From JBGTGG01 sp041746855 (lineage in GTDB: Bacteria; Bacteroidota; Bacteroidia; Cytophagales; Cyclobacteriaceae), in NCBI GenBank assembly GCA_041746855.1, contig JBGTGG010000318.1, positions 1 to 15,714 on the forward strand: DNA of 15,714 nt, in the 5' to 3' direction. Below the pieces are notes generated by a model. It saw only the letters and a list, made by a program, of their open reading frames with translations, was not told the DNA's origin and searched no databases. Both the position numbers and the translations under genes were made by a program. Position 1 is the stretch's first letter; every line of letters starts with the position of its first letter. Positions 6,829 to 13,891 of this stretch are shown piece after piece.

Positions 6829-7365
6829 ATGAAGCAAGTACTTTTGATATTGGCGATTACTTCCCTACTGCTGGCTGGTGGATGCAACCTGTTTCCAGGT
6901 GATCCTGAATTACCCCCCATTACAATGGATGGCAGGAATACGTTTGGTTGTTTGGTGGATGGTAAGTTGTTTTTGCCAAAGCCTCCGAGTGGCTTTGGAT
7001 CCGGGACCTATGTTTCCATTGAAAAGATTGCAGATACTGTTGGGATTTCAGTATATGCTACAAACTCAGTATTACATCAAAATTTGAATTTCTTTATTTA
7101 TGATGTCCCTACAATAGTGGTAGGGAAGGTATATGATTTAGCGAGTGATCCTATTTTTTCAATTCGATATACAGATCATTCCACTGGCTCATCATGCACT
7201 TATCAGTCGATAGTCAGTGGTAATGTTGAGTTTTTAAAATTCGGTATTTCAAATCCTCAATCAATTATTGTTTCCGGTATTTTTAACTTTATAATTTACA
7301 GTGATGACTGCACAAGAACGATCAATCTAACAGATGGAAGATTTGATATAAGTGATATTCTATAA
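6829..7365 (+). CDS. Small lipoprotein, DUF6252-like, paralogue 2
   Basis: 178 residues from ATG at 6829. The open frame reaches back to 6727, but the longer version would place 34 basic/aromatic residues before the signal peptide and overlap the fossil tail in another frame; the start homologous to paralogue 1 is preferred. Signal peptide residues 1-18 end LLLAGGC (Cys19). The segment at about 27-50 is identical to paralogue 1, the later part is diverged but keeps YDVPTIVVGKVYDL, two conserved Cys and a C-terminal DGRFDISDI. As with its sister, the role is unknown, and it is expected to be lipid-anchored outside the cytoplasm. It faces the convergent nfu-like gene across 59 bases without a convincing terminator. 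Confidence 0.8.
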   Translation: MKQVLLILAITSLLLAGGCNLFPGDPELPPITMDGRNTFGCLVDGKLFLPKPPSGFGSGTYVSIEKIADTVGISVYATNSVLHQNLNFFIYDVPTIVVGKVYDLASDPIFSIRYTDHSTGSSCTYQSIVSGNVEFLKFGISNPQSIIVSGIFNFIIYSDDCTRTINLTDGRFDISDIL

Positions 7366-7424
7366 CTTTTTACCCTAGACAGTAAACGAAGGCCGCTTCT
7401 TTAAAAACATCCACTTAACTTTAA

Positions 7425-7997
7425 CTAATTCAATGCCTCCACCGACTGCACTTCATCCGGCATCATCCGCTGAAAGAGGTTTTCAATACCCGCTTTGAGT
7501 GTAATCATCGAAGAGGGGCATCCGCTGCATGAGCCCTGAAGTTTCACTTTAACAACACCTTCTTCAAAAGAGTGGTAAGTGATCGCCCCACCATCCTGCT
7601 CCACCGCAGGGCGGATGTATTCTTCTAAAATGGTTTTTATTTTTTTAACGGTTTCAGTTTCTGGTTCTGATGAAGCAGAAGTATCTTCTTTTTCCTCTAT
7701 GATAAATTTCCCAGCCTCCAAAAACTTGATGATGTGGGATTTTATCTGATCCTGGATCTCCATCCATTCAACATCTTCTTTTTTCGTTACGGTAACGAAA
7801 TTGCTCATGAAGAAAACCCGATCAACGAACGGGAAGTCAAAGAGCTCATTGGCCAATGGAGCATTGGTAGTGCTGGCTTTATCCGGAAAATCAAAACTTA
7901 ATCCTTCCGGGATCAGCATTTCGTTCACCACAAATTTTAATGAATTTGGATTTGGATTGGATTCCAAATAGATCGTTATGTTTCTGTCAAGCGTCAT
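7425..7997 (-). CDS. Nfu-type iron-sulfur cluster scaffold/carrier protein
   Basis: 190 residues with the two-domain layout of Nfu1-like proteins. An Nfu N-terminal domain (about 5-90) carries the hallmark ESNPNPNSLKFVVN near its start, and a NifU C-terminal domain (about 115-186) carries IRPAVEQDGGAI and the cluster-binding GSCSGCPSS with Cys157 and Cys160. Dimers of this domain hold a [4Fe-4S] cluster and hand it to target enzymes in the cytoplasm. An acidic Ser/Glu-rich linker (about 101-115) joins the domains. It is the last gene of the minus-strand run and starts only 27 bases after the upstream transporter gene, suggesting cotranscription. A start at ATG 7997 gives the expected N-terminus. 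Confidence 0.93.
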   Translation of the reverse strand: MTLDRNITIYLESNPNPNSLKFVVNEMLIPEGLSFDFPDKASTTNAPLANELFDFPFVDRVFFMSNFVTVTKKEDVEWMEIQDQIKSHIIKFLEAGKFIIEEKEDTSASSEPETETVKKIKTILEEYIRPAVEQDGGAITYHSFEEGVVKVKLQGSCSGCPSSMITLKAGIENLFQRMMPDEVQSVEALN

Positions 7998-8024
7998 TTT
8001 AATGCATTATGTTGGTAAAACACG

Positions 8025-9329
8025 TCACTGCAAATTTGGTTCATTTTCAGCTGGAATACCATTTTCAGAGCGATCAATTATCAACGAAACCACAGAATCC
8101 CCGGTCACATTCACTATCGTGCGGCACATATCCAGCGGGCGGTCGATTGCGATGATCAATGCAAGTCCTTCCGGCTGGACGCCAATCGCCCCCAAAACGA
8201 TTACCAGTGTGATAAGCCCTGCGCTCGGCACAGCTGCCGCTCCTATAGAAGAGAGTGTGGCCGTTAAAACAATCATTAACTGATCAGCCATAGAAAGGTC
8301 GTGCCCGAATGCCTGGGCAATAAAAACAGCCGATACAGCTTGATGGATGCTGGTTCCATCCATATTGATCGTAGCGCCAAGGGGCAAAACAAAACTTGAT
8401 ATTTCTTCTTTAACCCCCAAGTTTTTTTCAACACAATCTTTTGTTACCGGAAGGGTGGCAGCACTGGAGCTGGTGCTGAAGGCCATGATCTGCGCGGGCA
8501 TGATGGCTTTGAAAAATTTGTTGTACCCTACTTTGGTAAAGATTCGAAGAATTAACGGATACACTATAAATATCATAGCGGCCAAACACACCAGTACAGT
8601 AATTGCATAAACCCCTAGCGCCTGAAACAATTCAACAGCCTGGGAAGGGTCATCCCCGGAAACATCCACGATCAGCGATGCCAGTAATGCAAATACACCA
8701 ATTGGGGAAAACTTCATAATGATATCCACTACTTTGAGGATAACCTCATTGACCCCATCGAAGAAATTTTTTACCCCCAATGTTTTATCTGCGGGTGCCA
8801 TGATCATGGCGATACCAAACAACATGGCAAAGAAAATTACTTGCAGCATGTTTTTATTGTTAGCCATCGAACCAAAAATATTATCAGGTACGATGTCAAC
8901 GATCACCTGTAGCGGTCCGGATTCAGATAGTTTTTTTGCATCCGTTACTTTAAGGTTTGCATCGGAAGCATACTTCGCTGATAGTTCTATTTGTTTTTCT
9001 TTCGAAAGATAATTTCCGGGCTTTACTGTGTTGACGAGCGCCAGTCCTAACAAAATGGCAATTACCGTTGTGACTAAATAGAACGCCATTGTTTTACCAC
9101 CGATTCGGGAAAGGCGTGCTACATCTTTCAAACTTGAAATACCACTAATTAAGGAAACCAAAATCAGCGGGATCGCAATCAGTTTTAATAAGTTGATGAA
9201 GATGGTACCGAACGGTTTAATCCAATTGGTAAGGAAATTTCCCCATCCAAAAAATATAGAGAGTAACCCTAAAACAACCCCCAGGAACATTCCCAGGAAG
9301 ATTTGCATATGCAATGGCAGTCTACGCAT
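8025..9329 (-). CDS. Glutamate/aspartate/dicarboxylate:cation symporter (DAACS family), paralogue 1
   Basis: 434 residues, normal length for the GltP/DctA/GltPh family of inner-membrane elevator transporters that couple acidic amino acid or C4-dicarboxylate uptake to Na+ or H+. All transport-core motifs are present: the hairpin-1 tip STSSSAATLPV (S285-V295), the NMDGT cation site (322-326), the hairpin-2 GAAAVPSAG (363-371) and the helix-8 signature DRPLDMCRTIVNVTGD (396-411). Asp400 and Arg403 match GltPh Asp394 and Arg397; the retained Arg points to an acidic substrate. The extended segment at about 103-140 between helices is poorly conserved with the neighbour. It lies 70 bases downstream of a second full-length paralogue in the same orientation, and 27 bases before nfu. 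Confidence 0.94.
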   Translation of the reverse strand: MRRLPLHMQIFLGMFLGVVLGLLSIFFGWGNFLTNWIKPFGTIFINLLKLIAIPLILVSLISGISSLKDVARLSRIGGKTMAFYLVTTVIAILLGLALVNTVKPGNYLSKEKQIELSAKYASDANLKVTDAKKLSESGPLQVIVDIVPDNIFGSMANNKNMLQVIFFAMLFGIAMIMAPADKTLGVKNFFDGVNEVILKVVDIIMKFSPIGVFALLASLIVDVSGDDPSQAVELFQALGVYAITVLVCLAAMIFIVYPLILRIFTKVGYNKFFKAIMPAQIMAFSTSSSAATLPVTKDCVEKNLGVKEEISSFVLPLGATINMDGTSIHQAVSAVFIAQAFGHDLSMADQLMIVLTATLSSIGAAAVPSAGLITLVIVLGAIGVQPEGLALIIAIDRPLDMCRTIVNVTGDSVVSLIIDRSENGIPAENEPNLQ

Positions 9330-9399
9330 AACAAGTTTTAAAAATGCGCGACAATATAGAGGAATCGCCCGGTAAAAAAAATGTGATCAGCGATGGGGT

Positions 9400-10692
9400 T
9401 TACTCAAGTGATGTGGGTGGTGATTCTATTGGCACACGTGCATCTTCACTGGCCGAAACTACAGAGGCTACCGTTGTATCACCTGTTACATTCACGACCG
9501 TGCGCAGCATATCCAATGGCCTGTCTACCGCAAGAATGAGCGCCAATCCGGCAGGATCTAATCCAACGGATTCCAGTACAATAATCAACATGATAATTCC
9601 AGCACCGGGTACTGCTGCTGATCCAATGGAAGCAAGCACCGCTGTGAGCAGTATCGTTAATTGCTGGCCGATATCAAGATCAATTGCAAAAGCTTGTGCA
9701 ATAAATACTGCAGAAACACCTTGATGGATGCTGGTGCCATCCATGTTGATGGTGGCGCCTAATGGTAAAACAAAGCTGGTAACTTCTTCAGAAATTCCCA
9801 GGTTTTTTTCTGCACAATCAATGGTTACAGGCAAGGTGGCAGCGCTTGAACTGGTGGAGAAGGCAAGGATTTGTGCCGGTAAAATTCCTTTTAAAAAGGT
9901 AAAGTATTTTTGTTTGGTAAAAAGTTTAAGGTAAGTAGGATAGATAACCAAAACCATTAATCCCAATCCCATTACAACATTTAAACTGTATACTCCCAGT
10001 GCTTTCATCAGCCCGAGATCAATATTTAAACTGGCCAATAGTGCAAACACGCCAAACGGAGCAAACTGCATGATGATGTCTACAATTTTTAGGATGACTT
10101 CATTCGCGCCATCGAAAAAATCTTTTACGGGTTTTATTTTTTCTTTTGGTGCCAGGATCATCGCCACACCAAAAAGGATCGCAAAGAAAATAACTTGCAA
10201 CATATTGACATTATCAGACAATCCGTGAAAGATGTTGTCAGGTACAATATCAATTAACATTTGTAAAGGACTGTCATCTTCTTTTGAAGAAACCGTTCCA
10301 ATGTTTTTACTGATGTCCGTAGCGAATTTTGCTTTTAGTTCTTCCCTGCGTTCACTGGATAAATATTTTCCGGGTTCAATAAGATTGACAGAAATTAATC
10401 CGATGGTAACAGCAAGTACAGTGGTAGATAAATAGAGCGCGATTGTTTTTCCGCCCATGCGGGAAAGCTTCGAAACATCCGATAAGTTCGAGACACCATC
10501 CACCAATGAAACCAGTACCAGTGGTACGGCAATCAATTTTAATAAGTTGATGAAGATCGTACCAAATGGTTGTATCCAGGTTTGTGTGAAATCGGCAATG
10601 CCGAGGCTCTGGGCACTGATTCCCCAGATCATACCAATCACCATTCCGATTAAAATCTTTGCATACAAAGGGAGATCACGCCATTTCTTCAT
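9400..10692 (-). CDS. Glutamate/aspartate/dicarboxylate:cation symporter (DAACS family), paralogue 2
   Basis: 430 residues, clearly homologous to the next gene along the whole length, with matching motifs: STSSSAATLPV (279-289), NMDGT (316-320), GSAAVPGAG (357-365) and DRPLDMLRTVVNVTGD (390-405). The Arg of the substrate carboxylate site (Arg397) is kept, so an acidic amino acid or dicarboxylate is expected. In the position following DRPLDM this copy has Leu where the other has Cys, beside the binding site. N-terminal (about 1-15), mid-loop (about 108-143) and C-terminal (about 410-430) segments differ most. It is the first gene of the symporter-symporter-nfu run; upstream is a 314-base gene-free region. 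No strong promoter box was identified; TATTTTTA at 10715-10722 (minus) is a 5-of-6 match to TAnnTTTG. Confidence 0.94.
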   Translation of the reverse strand: MKKWRDLPLYAKILIGMVIGMIWGISAQSLGIADFTQTWIQPFGTIFINLLKLIAVPLVLVSLVDGVSNLSDVSKLSRMGGKTIALYLSTTVLAVTIGLISVNLIEPGKYLSSERREELKAKFATDISKNIGTVSSKEDDSPLQMLIDIVPDNIFHGLSDNVNMLQVIFFAILFGVAMILAPKEKIKPVKDFFDGANEVILKIVDIIMQFAPFGVFALLASLNIDLGLMKALGVYSLNVVMGLGLMVLVIYPTYLKLFTKQKYFTFLKGILPAQILAFSTSSSAATLPVTIDCAEKNLGISEEVTSFVLPLGATINMDGTSIHQGVSAVFIAQAFAIDLDIGQQLTILLTAVLASIGSAAVPGAGIIMLIIVLESVGLDPAGLALILAVDRPLDMLRTVVNVTGDTTVASVVSASEDARVPIESPPTSLE

Positions 10693-10766
10693 CTGTAGTA
10701 AATTTTTTGATCGCTAAAAATACAGATCATTTCGGGATATGCCCTATGAATAATTTCTATTTTGCT

Positions 10767-10993
10767 GATTTCTAATTATGCATGATTCAAATACACTTCT
10801 ATAGCAATTTATAAGGGATATAATTAGAAGCCATCACAAAAATCAATTTATATGTCAGTGGGCCTGCCTGCGAATAGCCTCTACGGCAAAGGCAGGCTTG
10901 TCGAAGGCTGTTTCGGAGTTAACTAATAAGGGTTGCGATAAACTCAACCTGACAGTTGTGCTATTTTTGAGATGGCTCTAGCAATTAGAAATC
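10767..10993. repeat. Inverted-repeat-bounded 227-base segment
   Basis: GATTTCTAATT (10767-10777) and AATTAGAAATC (10983-10993) are perfect 11-base inverted repeats; with a two-base indel the match extends to include GC on the inner side. The enclosed DNA has no gene and includes the GCCTGCCT palindrome. It could be a small non-autonomous element or chance in AT-rich DNA; no target-site duplication is evident. Confidence 0.4.
10862..10897. repeat. GC-rich palindromic repeat (REP-like)
   Basis: GCCTGCCT (10862-10869) and AGGCAGGC (10890-10897) form a perfect 8-bp stem with a 20-base loop. The following TTGTCGAAGGCTG, and ACTCAACCTGACAG about 40 bases on, resemble a dispersed intergenic repeat ('TTCGACAAGCTCAACCTGACA' type) that I remember from Bacteroidota genomes; this copy would be rearranged or degraded. 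The memory cannot be checked here. Confidence 0.5.
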
Positions 10994-11006
10994 ATTAAAT
11001 CAGAAA

Positions 11007-12083
11007 TCAAGGAAGCTTTACGCTTTTGTTGATCAGTAAATAATCCACCAGAACAAGTGCTGCCATTGCTTCAACAATCGGTACAGCGCGTGGGACCACA
11101 CAGGGATCGTGTCGGCCTTTTCCGGAAACGGTTACTTCATTTCCATGCGTATCAACGCTGGGTTGATCTTGCATGATGGTGGCAACTGGTTTAAAAGCAA
11201 CATTAAAATAAATATCCTCACCGTTTGAAATTCCACCTTGAATTCCACCCGAGTGATTGGTTTTGGTTTTTATTTTTTCGTCTTCTTTATAGAATGCATC
11301 GTTGTGTTCAGATCCACGCATGGTGATGCCTGCAAAACCACTTCCGTATTCAAATCCTTTTACAGCGTTGATGCCCAACATGGCTTTGCCAAGTTCAGCA
11401 TGTAGTTTATCGAAAACAGGCTCACCTAATCCAACAGGTGTATTCTTAATCACACAGGTTACGATTCCGCCTATGGTATCCCGATCCAACCGAACTTGAT
11501 CAATAAGTTCAATCATCTTCTCAGCAGTTGGTGCATCAGGACAACGTACGATGTTATCTTCCGTTTTGGATAAATCCAACGTTGTGTAATGGGGGGCTTT
11601 TAAATCACCTACTTGTGATACAAAAGCTTGTATTGATACGTGATGTTTTTCCAGTACAAGTTTTGCAATTGCACCTGCCGCTACGCGGGCTGCTGTTTCA
11701 CGCGCGGAACTTCTTCCACCACCACGGTAATCGCGCACACCGTATTTCGCTTCATAGGTATAGTCTGCGTGTGATGGGCGAAAAGATTCAGCAATGTGTG
11801 AGTAGTCCTTGCTGCGTTGATCAGCATTCTTAATCACAATTGCAATCGGTGTCCCAGTTGATTTTCCTTCGAATACTCCGGAAAGAATTTCAAAAGTATC
11901 GTCTTCTTTTCGTTGGGTAGTAATTTTTGATTGACCGGGTTTTCTTCGGTCCAGTTCGGCTTGAATGAACGCCTCGTTTATTGCAAGACCGGAAGGACAA
12001 CCATCAATTACGACACCTATTGCAGGGCCGTGTGATTCTCCAAAAGTTGAAATTTTAAAAAGATTGCCGAATGAATTCCCCAT
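11007..12083 (-). CDS. aroC: Chorismate synthase
   Basis: 358 residues, standard length. It catalyses the last shikimate-pathway step, the FMNH2-dependent anti-1,4-elimination of phosphate from 5-enolpyruvylshikimate-3-phosphate giving chorismate, the precursor of aromatic amino acids, folate and quinones. All signatures are present: FGESHGP (14-20, with a catalytic His18), FRPSHADYTY (His105), YRGGGRSSARETAARVAAGA (119-138), HSGGIQGGISNGEDI (277-291) and GRHDPCVVPRAVPIVEAM (323-340). The start at ATG 12083 gives the canonical MGNSFG opening. It lies 20 bases downstream of batD on the same strand and is probably transcribed with it. Downstream is the 314-base gene-free region. Confidence 0.98.
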   Translation of the reverse strand: MGNSFGNLFKISTFGESHGPAIGVVIDGCPSGLAINEAFIQAELDRRKPGQSKITTQRKEDDTFEILSGVFEGKSTGTPIAIVIKNADQRSKDYSHIAESFRPSHADYTYEAKYGVRDYRGGGRSSARETAARVAAGAIAKLVLEKHHVSIQAFVSQVGDLKAPHYTTLDLSKTEDNIVRCPDAPTAEKMIELIDQVRLDRDTIGGIVTCVIKNTPVGLGEPVFDKLHAELGKAMLGINAVKGFEYGSGFAGITMRGSEHNDAFYKEDEKIKTKTNHSGGIQGGISNGEDIYFNVAFKPVATIMQDQPSVDTHGNEVTVSGKGRHDPCVVPRAVPIVEAMAALVLVDYLLINKSVKLP

Positions 12084-12103
12084 GAACTAAAATCCAAGAA
12101 TAC

Positions 12104-13555
12104 TTATGCTGTTTTTTTGATCACAAGATACACCGAAGCACCAAGCATTACTAACAAGAAGGCATTGAAGAACATTTTTTGCCAACTTATATCCTTGATA
12201 GAATGAAGTGAATTATCCGCTACATCAATTTTTTGATAGAAATTTCCGAGGTCTGTTGCCTGAATGGATTCGTTCTTTTTACTTTCCCCGGTAACATAAA
12301 CTGTTAATTTCGATTTTAGGGTGTCGTACTTTTCCTTGGTTGGATTAAAATAAATCCACTGAAAATAATCACCAAGTTTGAAAGTTCCAGGTTCGCGTGG
12401 AATAAGATAATAACTAAAAGATTTGGATCCGCTTACCCTGTTTTTATCACGCGCAATATTTTGTCGTACGTTCGGTTCATAAAATTCAAAATTCCGGTCT
12501 TGAGGAATTGTAGGTTTTTCGATTGAGGAAATATTGCCGATTCCGTAAATGTTAAATTCATACGATTCACTTTTTCCTGTTTCAAGATCAGTATTGCGCA
12601 TCCGTTCATCCAGATGGTAATCACCAACAGCCACTACATCCCGCAAAGGGTGAGCCGGCAACTCTTTTACTTTTATGGTTTTAGGTTTGGTAAAGAATTC
12701 CTTGAAATCCTCTTGTCTGTTTTGACCAAAGAACGAAGGATTTTTGGCTACTTTGTATTTGATCATTTTTAGGCCTGCACTTGGAAAAACTATTGGTTCT
12801 GTATTGAAGGGATAGAATGTTCCTTGATAGATGCGATACCGTGAATAATCTTTGTTGTTGATGCGCACGCGCTCGGCTTCTATATTCTCGATGTTGAAGT
12901 TCTCTTCCCAACAATTGGTGGGGCGGAGTTTTTTCAATATTTCGGCAAGTTGTTTTCCAAGTTCATAAAATTGAAGCGGGGCACGATTGCCTTCTGCAAC
13001 GTAAAAGGCAAGGGAAGTATTAAATCCTTCTCCAACATAAACTTCATCTTTACTGGTGGTCAGTGCTAGAAAGGCATCTTCTTTTACATCGATGAATTCA
13101 GTTTCCCGGGTACCAAAAAAATCGTCACTCCTGTCAAAAAAACTTCGAAAGGGATCACGTTGCTGCACTTGAATGGGTGGGCCAACTTTAATGGTTTTTC
13201 CGGGAGATTGGATGGTCTCACCGTTTACTTTCATAGAAAAGGCCGGAAGTGTAAAAGTTCCTTGTCCGGTGGGTAAATAAGTCATCACCACACTGTGTGA
13301 TGAAGAGATTTGACCGTTAATAATATTCGTGGAGGATTGGGTAGAAGTTCCCCGCTTCTGCAGGCCTTTGATATCTGGGAAATTGTCATAATTCTTCAAT
13401 TTTCCATTTTGAACCACCAAAGAAATTGTCCACGCCTGGTTTTCACCGATTTCATCAGGGCCTAATTCAACAGAAATTGTCTGTGTTTGACCATGAAAAT
13501 AGCCTATCGCTAAAAAAAGAGTAAAAAGTAACTTTATCGAATAAATAAACCGCAT
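12104..13555 (-). CDS. batD: BatD-family protein (isolated copy)
   Basis: 483 residues: an N-terminal signal peptide (about 1-22, basic then FTLFLAIGYFHG), a long extracytoplasmic beta-rich region, one C-terminal membrane helix (about 463-479, FLLVMLGASVYLVI) and a short basic tail. Features typical of BatD are the early 'ELGPDEIGENQAWTISLVV' domain, a middle 'SKDEVYVGEGFNTSLAFYV' domain and a late 'SFSYYLIPREPGTFKLG' segment. Family members are encoded with BatA, BatB, BatC and a MoxR ATPase in aerotolerance or envelope-integrity operons, but none of these is in the window: the 5' side is a divergent small gene and the 3' side is aroC. Some Bacteroidota carry a second, separate BatD, and this may be one. 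It has an unusually good Shine-Dalgarno sequence and -7 box. Confidence 0.85.
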   Translation of the reverse strand: MRFIYSIKLLFTLFLAIGYFHGQTQTISVELGPDEIGENQAWTISLVVQNGKLKNYDNFPDIKGLQKRGTSTQSSTNIINGQISSSHSVVMTYLPTGQGTFTLPAFSMKVNGETIQSPGKTIKVGPPIQVQQRDPFRSFFDRSDDFFGTRETEFIDVKEDAFLALTTSKDEVYVGEGFNTSLAFYVAEGNRAPLQFYELGKQLAEILKKLRPTNCWEENFNIENIEAERVRINNKDYSRYRIYQGTFYPFNTEPIVFPSAGLKMIKYKVAKNPSFFGQNRQEDFKEFFTKPKTIKVKELPAHPLRDVVAVGDYHLDERMRNTDLETGKSESYEFNIYGIGNISSIEKPTIPQDRNFEFYEPNVRQNIARDKNRVSGSKSFSYYLIPREPGTFKLGDYFQWIYFNPTKEKYDTLKSKLTVYVTGESKKNESIQATDLGNFYQKIDVADNSLHSIKDISWQKMFFNAFLLVMLGASVYLVIKKTA

Positions 13556-13562
13556 TTTAAAT

Positions 13563-13568
13563 CCCTCC
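13563..13568 (-). promoter_or_regulatory. Shine-Dalgarno sequence of batD
   Basis: GGAGGG on the minus strand, seven bases before the ATG at 13555. Most other genes in the window lack such a sequence, so it stands out and supports this start codon. Confidence 0.6.
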
Positions 13569-13583
13569 GAATAGTTGACAATA

Positions 13584-13591
13584 CAAAAGTA
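13584..13591 (-). promoter_or_regulatory. Bacteroidota-type -7 box of the batD-aroC transcript
   Basis: TACTTTTG on the minus strand is an exact match to the Bacteroidota sigma-ABfr -7 consensus TAnnTTTG, 28 bases before the batD ATG, giving a leader of about 20-25 bases that contains the Shine-Dalgarno site. No clear TTTG -33 element is seen at the expected distance, so confidence is moderate. Confidence 0.45.
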
Positions 13592-13682
13592 AAAATGTTC
13601 TTTTGACTGATTTAACTATTTTTTATATTAACCGTTGTAAAGAAAGGCAATTATTTTTTTAAACGTACATTAACATTTTGCT

Positions 13683-13868
13683 ATGCTAAATTATGTCAAA
13701 ACTGTACTCACCAAAGTGAGTTTTGACGCGCGGCTCTTTGAGAAAGAGTTGCGGAAGGCTATCAGTGTTCTGATAGCGGAAGAAATACGGGAACTCAGAA
13801 ACTGGTGTTATACCAGGTTTGGTGGGGAACATGAAGCAATCTTGAACCGATGCTTTGTGGTAGCTTGA
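13683..13868 (+). CDS. Small uncharacterised protein, 61 residues, with highly structured coding sequence
   Basis: Starts MLNYVKTVLTKVSFDARLFE and is mostly amphipathic helix (FEKELRKAISVL, EEIRELRNWCY) with a TRFGG turn and a short helical end. From memory it resembles a family of about 60-residue Bacteroidota proteins with a '(K)VSFD..LF.KEL.KA...L...E...L..WC...FG' pattern and no known function; this could not be checked. It has no signal peptide or membrane helix, so it is probably cytoplasmic. It is divergent from batD (127 bases between starts) and is followed after 23 bases by an intrinsic terminator. The DNA of the frame contains at least four strong hairpins in a row, so it may instead be, or also act as, a structured RNA. 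The overlapping minus-strand frame is less protein-like. Confidence 0.6.
   Translation: MLNYVKTVLTKVSFDARLFEKELRKAISVLIAEEIRELRNWCYTRFGGEHEAILNRCFVVA
13695..13820 (+). ncRNA. Four consecutive hairpins inside the small gene, candidate structured RNA
   Basis: H1: GTCAAAA (13695-13701) plus CTCAC (13707-13711) pair with GTGAGTTTTGAC (13716-13727), loop CAAA, one five-base bulge. H2: CGCGGCTCTTT (13729-13739) pairs with AAAGAGTTGCG (13743-13753), 11 bp with two G-U pairs, loop GAG. H3: GCTATCAG (13758-13765) pairs with CTGATAGC (13770-13777), perfect 8 bp, loop TGTT. H4: AAACTGGT (13799-13806) pairs with ACCAG-G-TTT (13812-13820), 8 bp with one bulged G. A fifth, the terminator, follows at 13892. 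Whether the structure is functional is inference. Confidence 0.45.
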
Positions 13869-13891
13869 AGAAAACAATTTTTAATAAACAG

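Larger units (their letters stand above)
6042..7365 (+). repeat. Tandem duplication: two copies of [fossil tail + lipoprotein gene]
   Basis: Unit 1 spans about 6042-6632 and unit 2 about 6763-7365. Homology starts abruptly inside the fossil tail (CGGGGAAAACCC versus CGGGAAAACCC), continues through the ten-base spacer and is strongest across the first 50 lipoprotein codons (43 of 50 residues identical). It weakens clearly in the C-terminal two thirds, where only scattered motifs (YD-P-VGK-YDL, GRFDI-DI) remain. Nucleotide differences in the conserved part are mostly synonymous, so the duplication is not very recent. Confidence 0.75.
10693..11006. other. Gene-free region with nested inverted repeats
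   Basis: No coding frame is supported in these 314 bases. The region holds the upstream sequence of the symporter operon on its left, an 11-bp inverted repeat enclosing about 200 bases (10767-10993), a GC-rich palindrome (10862-10897) in otherwise AT-rich DNA, and a short hairpin GGTTG/CAACC around 10932-10950. Near the aroC stop codon AGAAATCA occurs twice in direct orientation (10988-11009 area). No aroC terminator with a T-tract was found. Confidence 0.65.

Noticed and set aside
7388..7399. Hairpin GAAG-GCCG-CTTC between the second lipoprotein gene and nfu as a terminator
   Set aside because: Only four base pairs and a short TTT; too weak to call.
9344..9724. Plus-strand 126-residue frame over the start/end of the symporter genes
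   Set aside because: It lies almost wholly opposite the conserved C-terminal coding region of a symporter with intact motifs, and shows no recognisable features.
13686..13877. Minus-strand 63-residue frame opposite the small structured gene
   Set aside because: Composition is less protein-like, and the terminator orientation and downstream context favour the plus strand. It is open probably because the hairpins make both strands similar.
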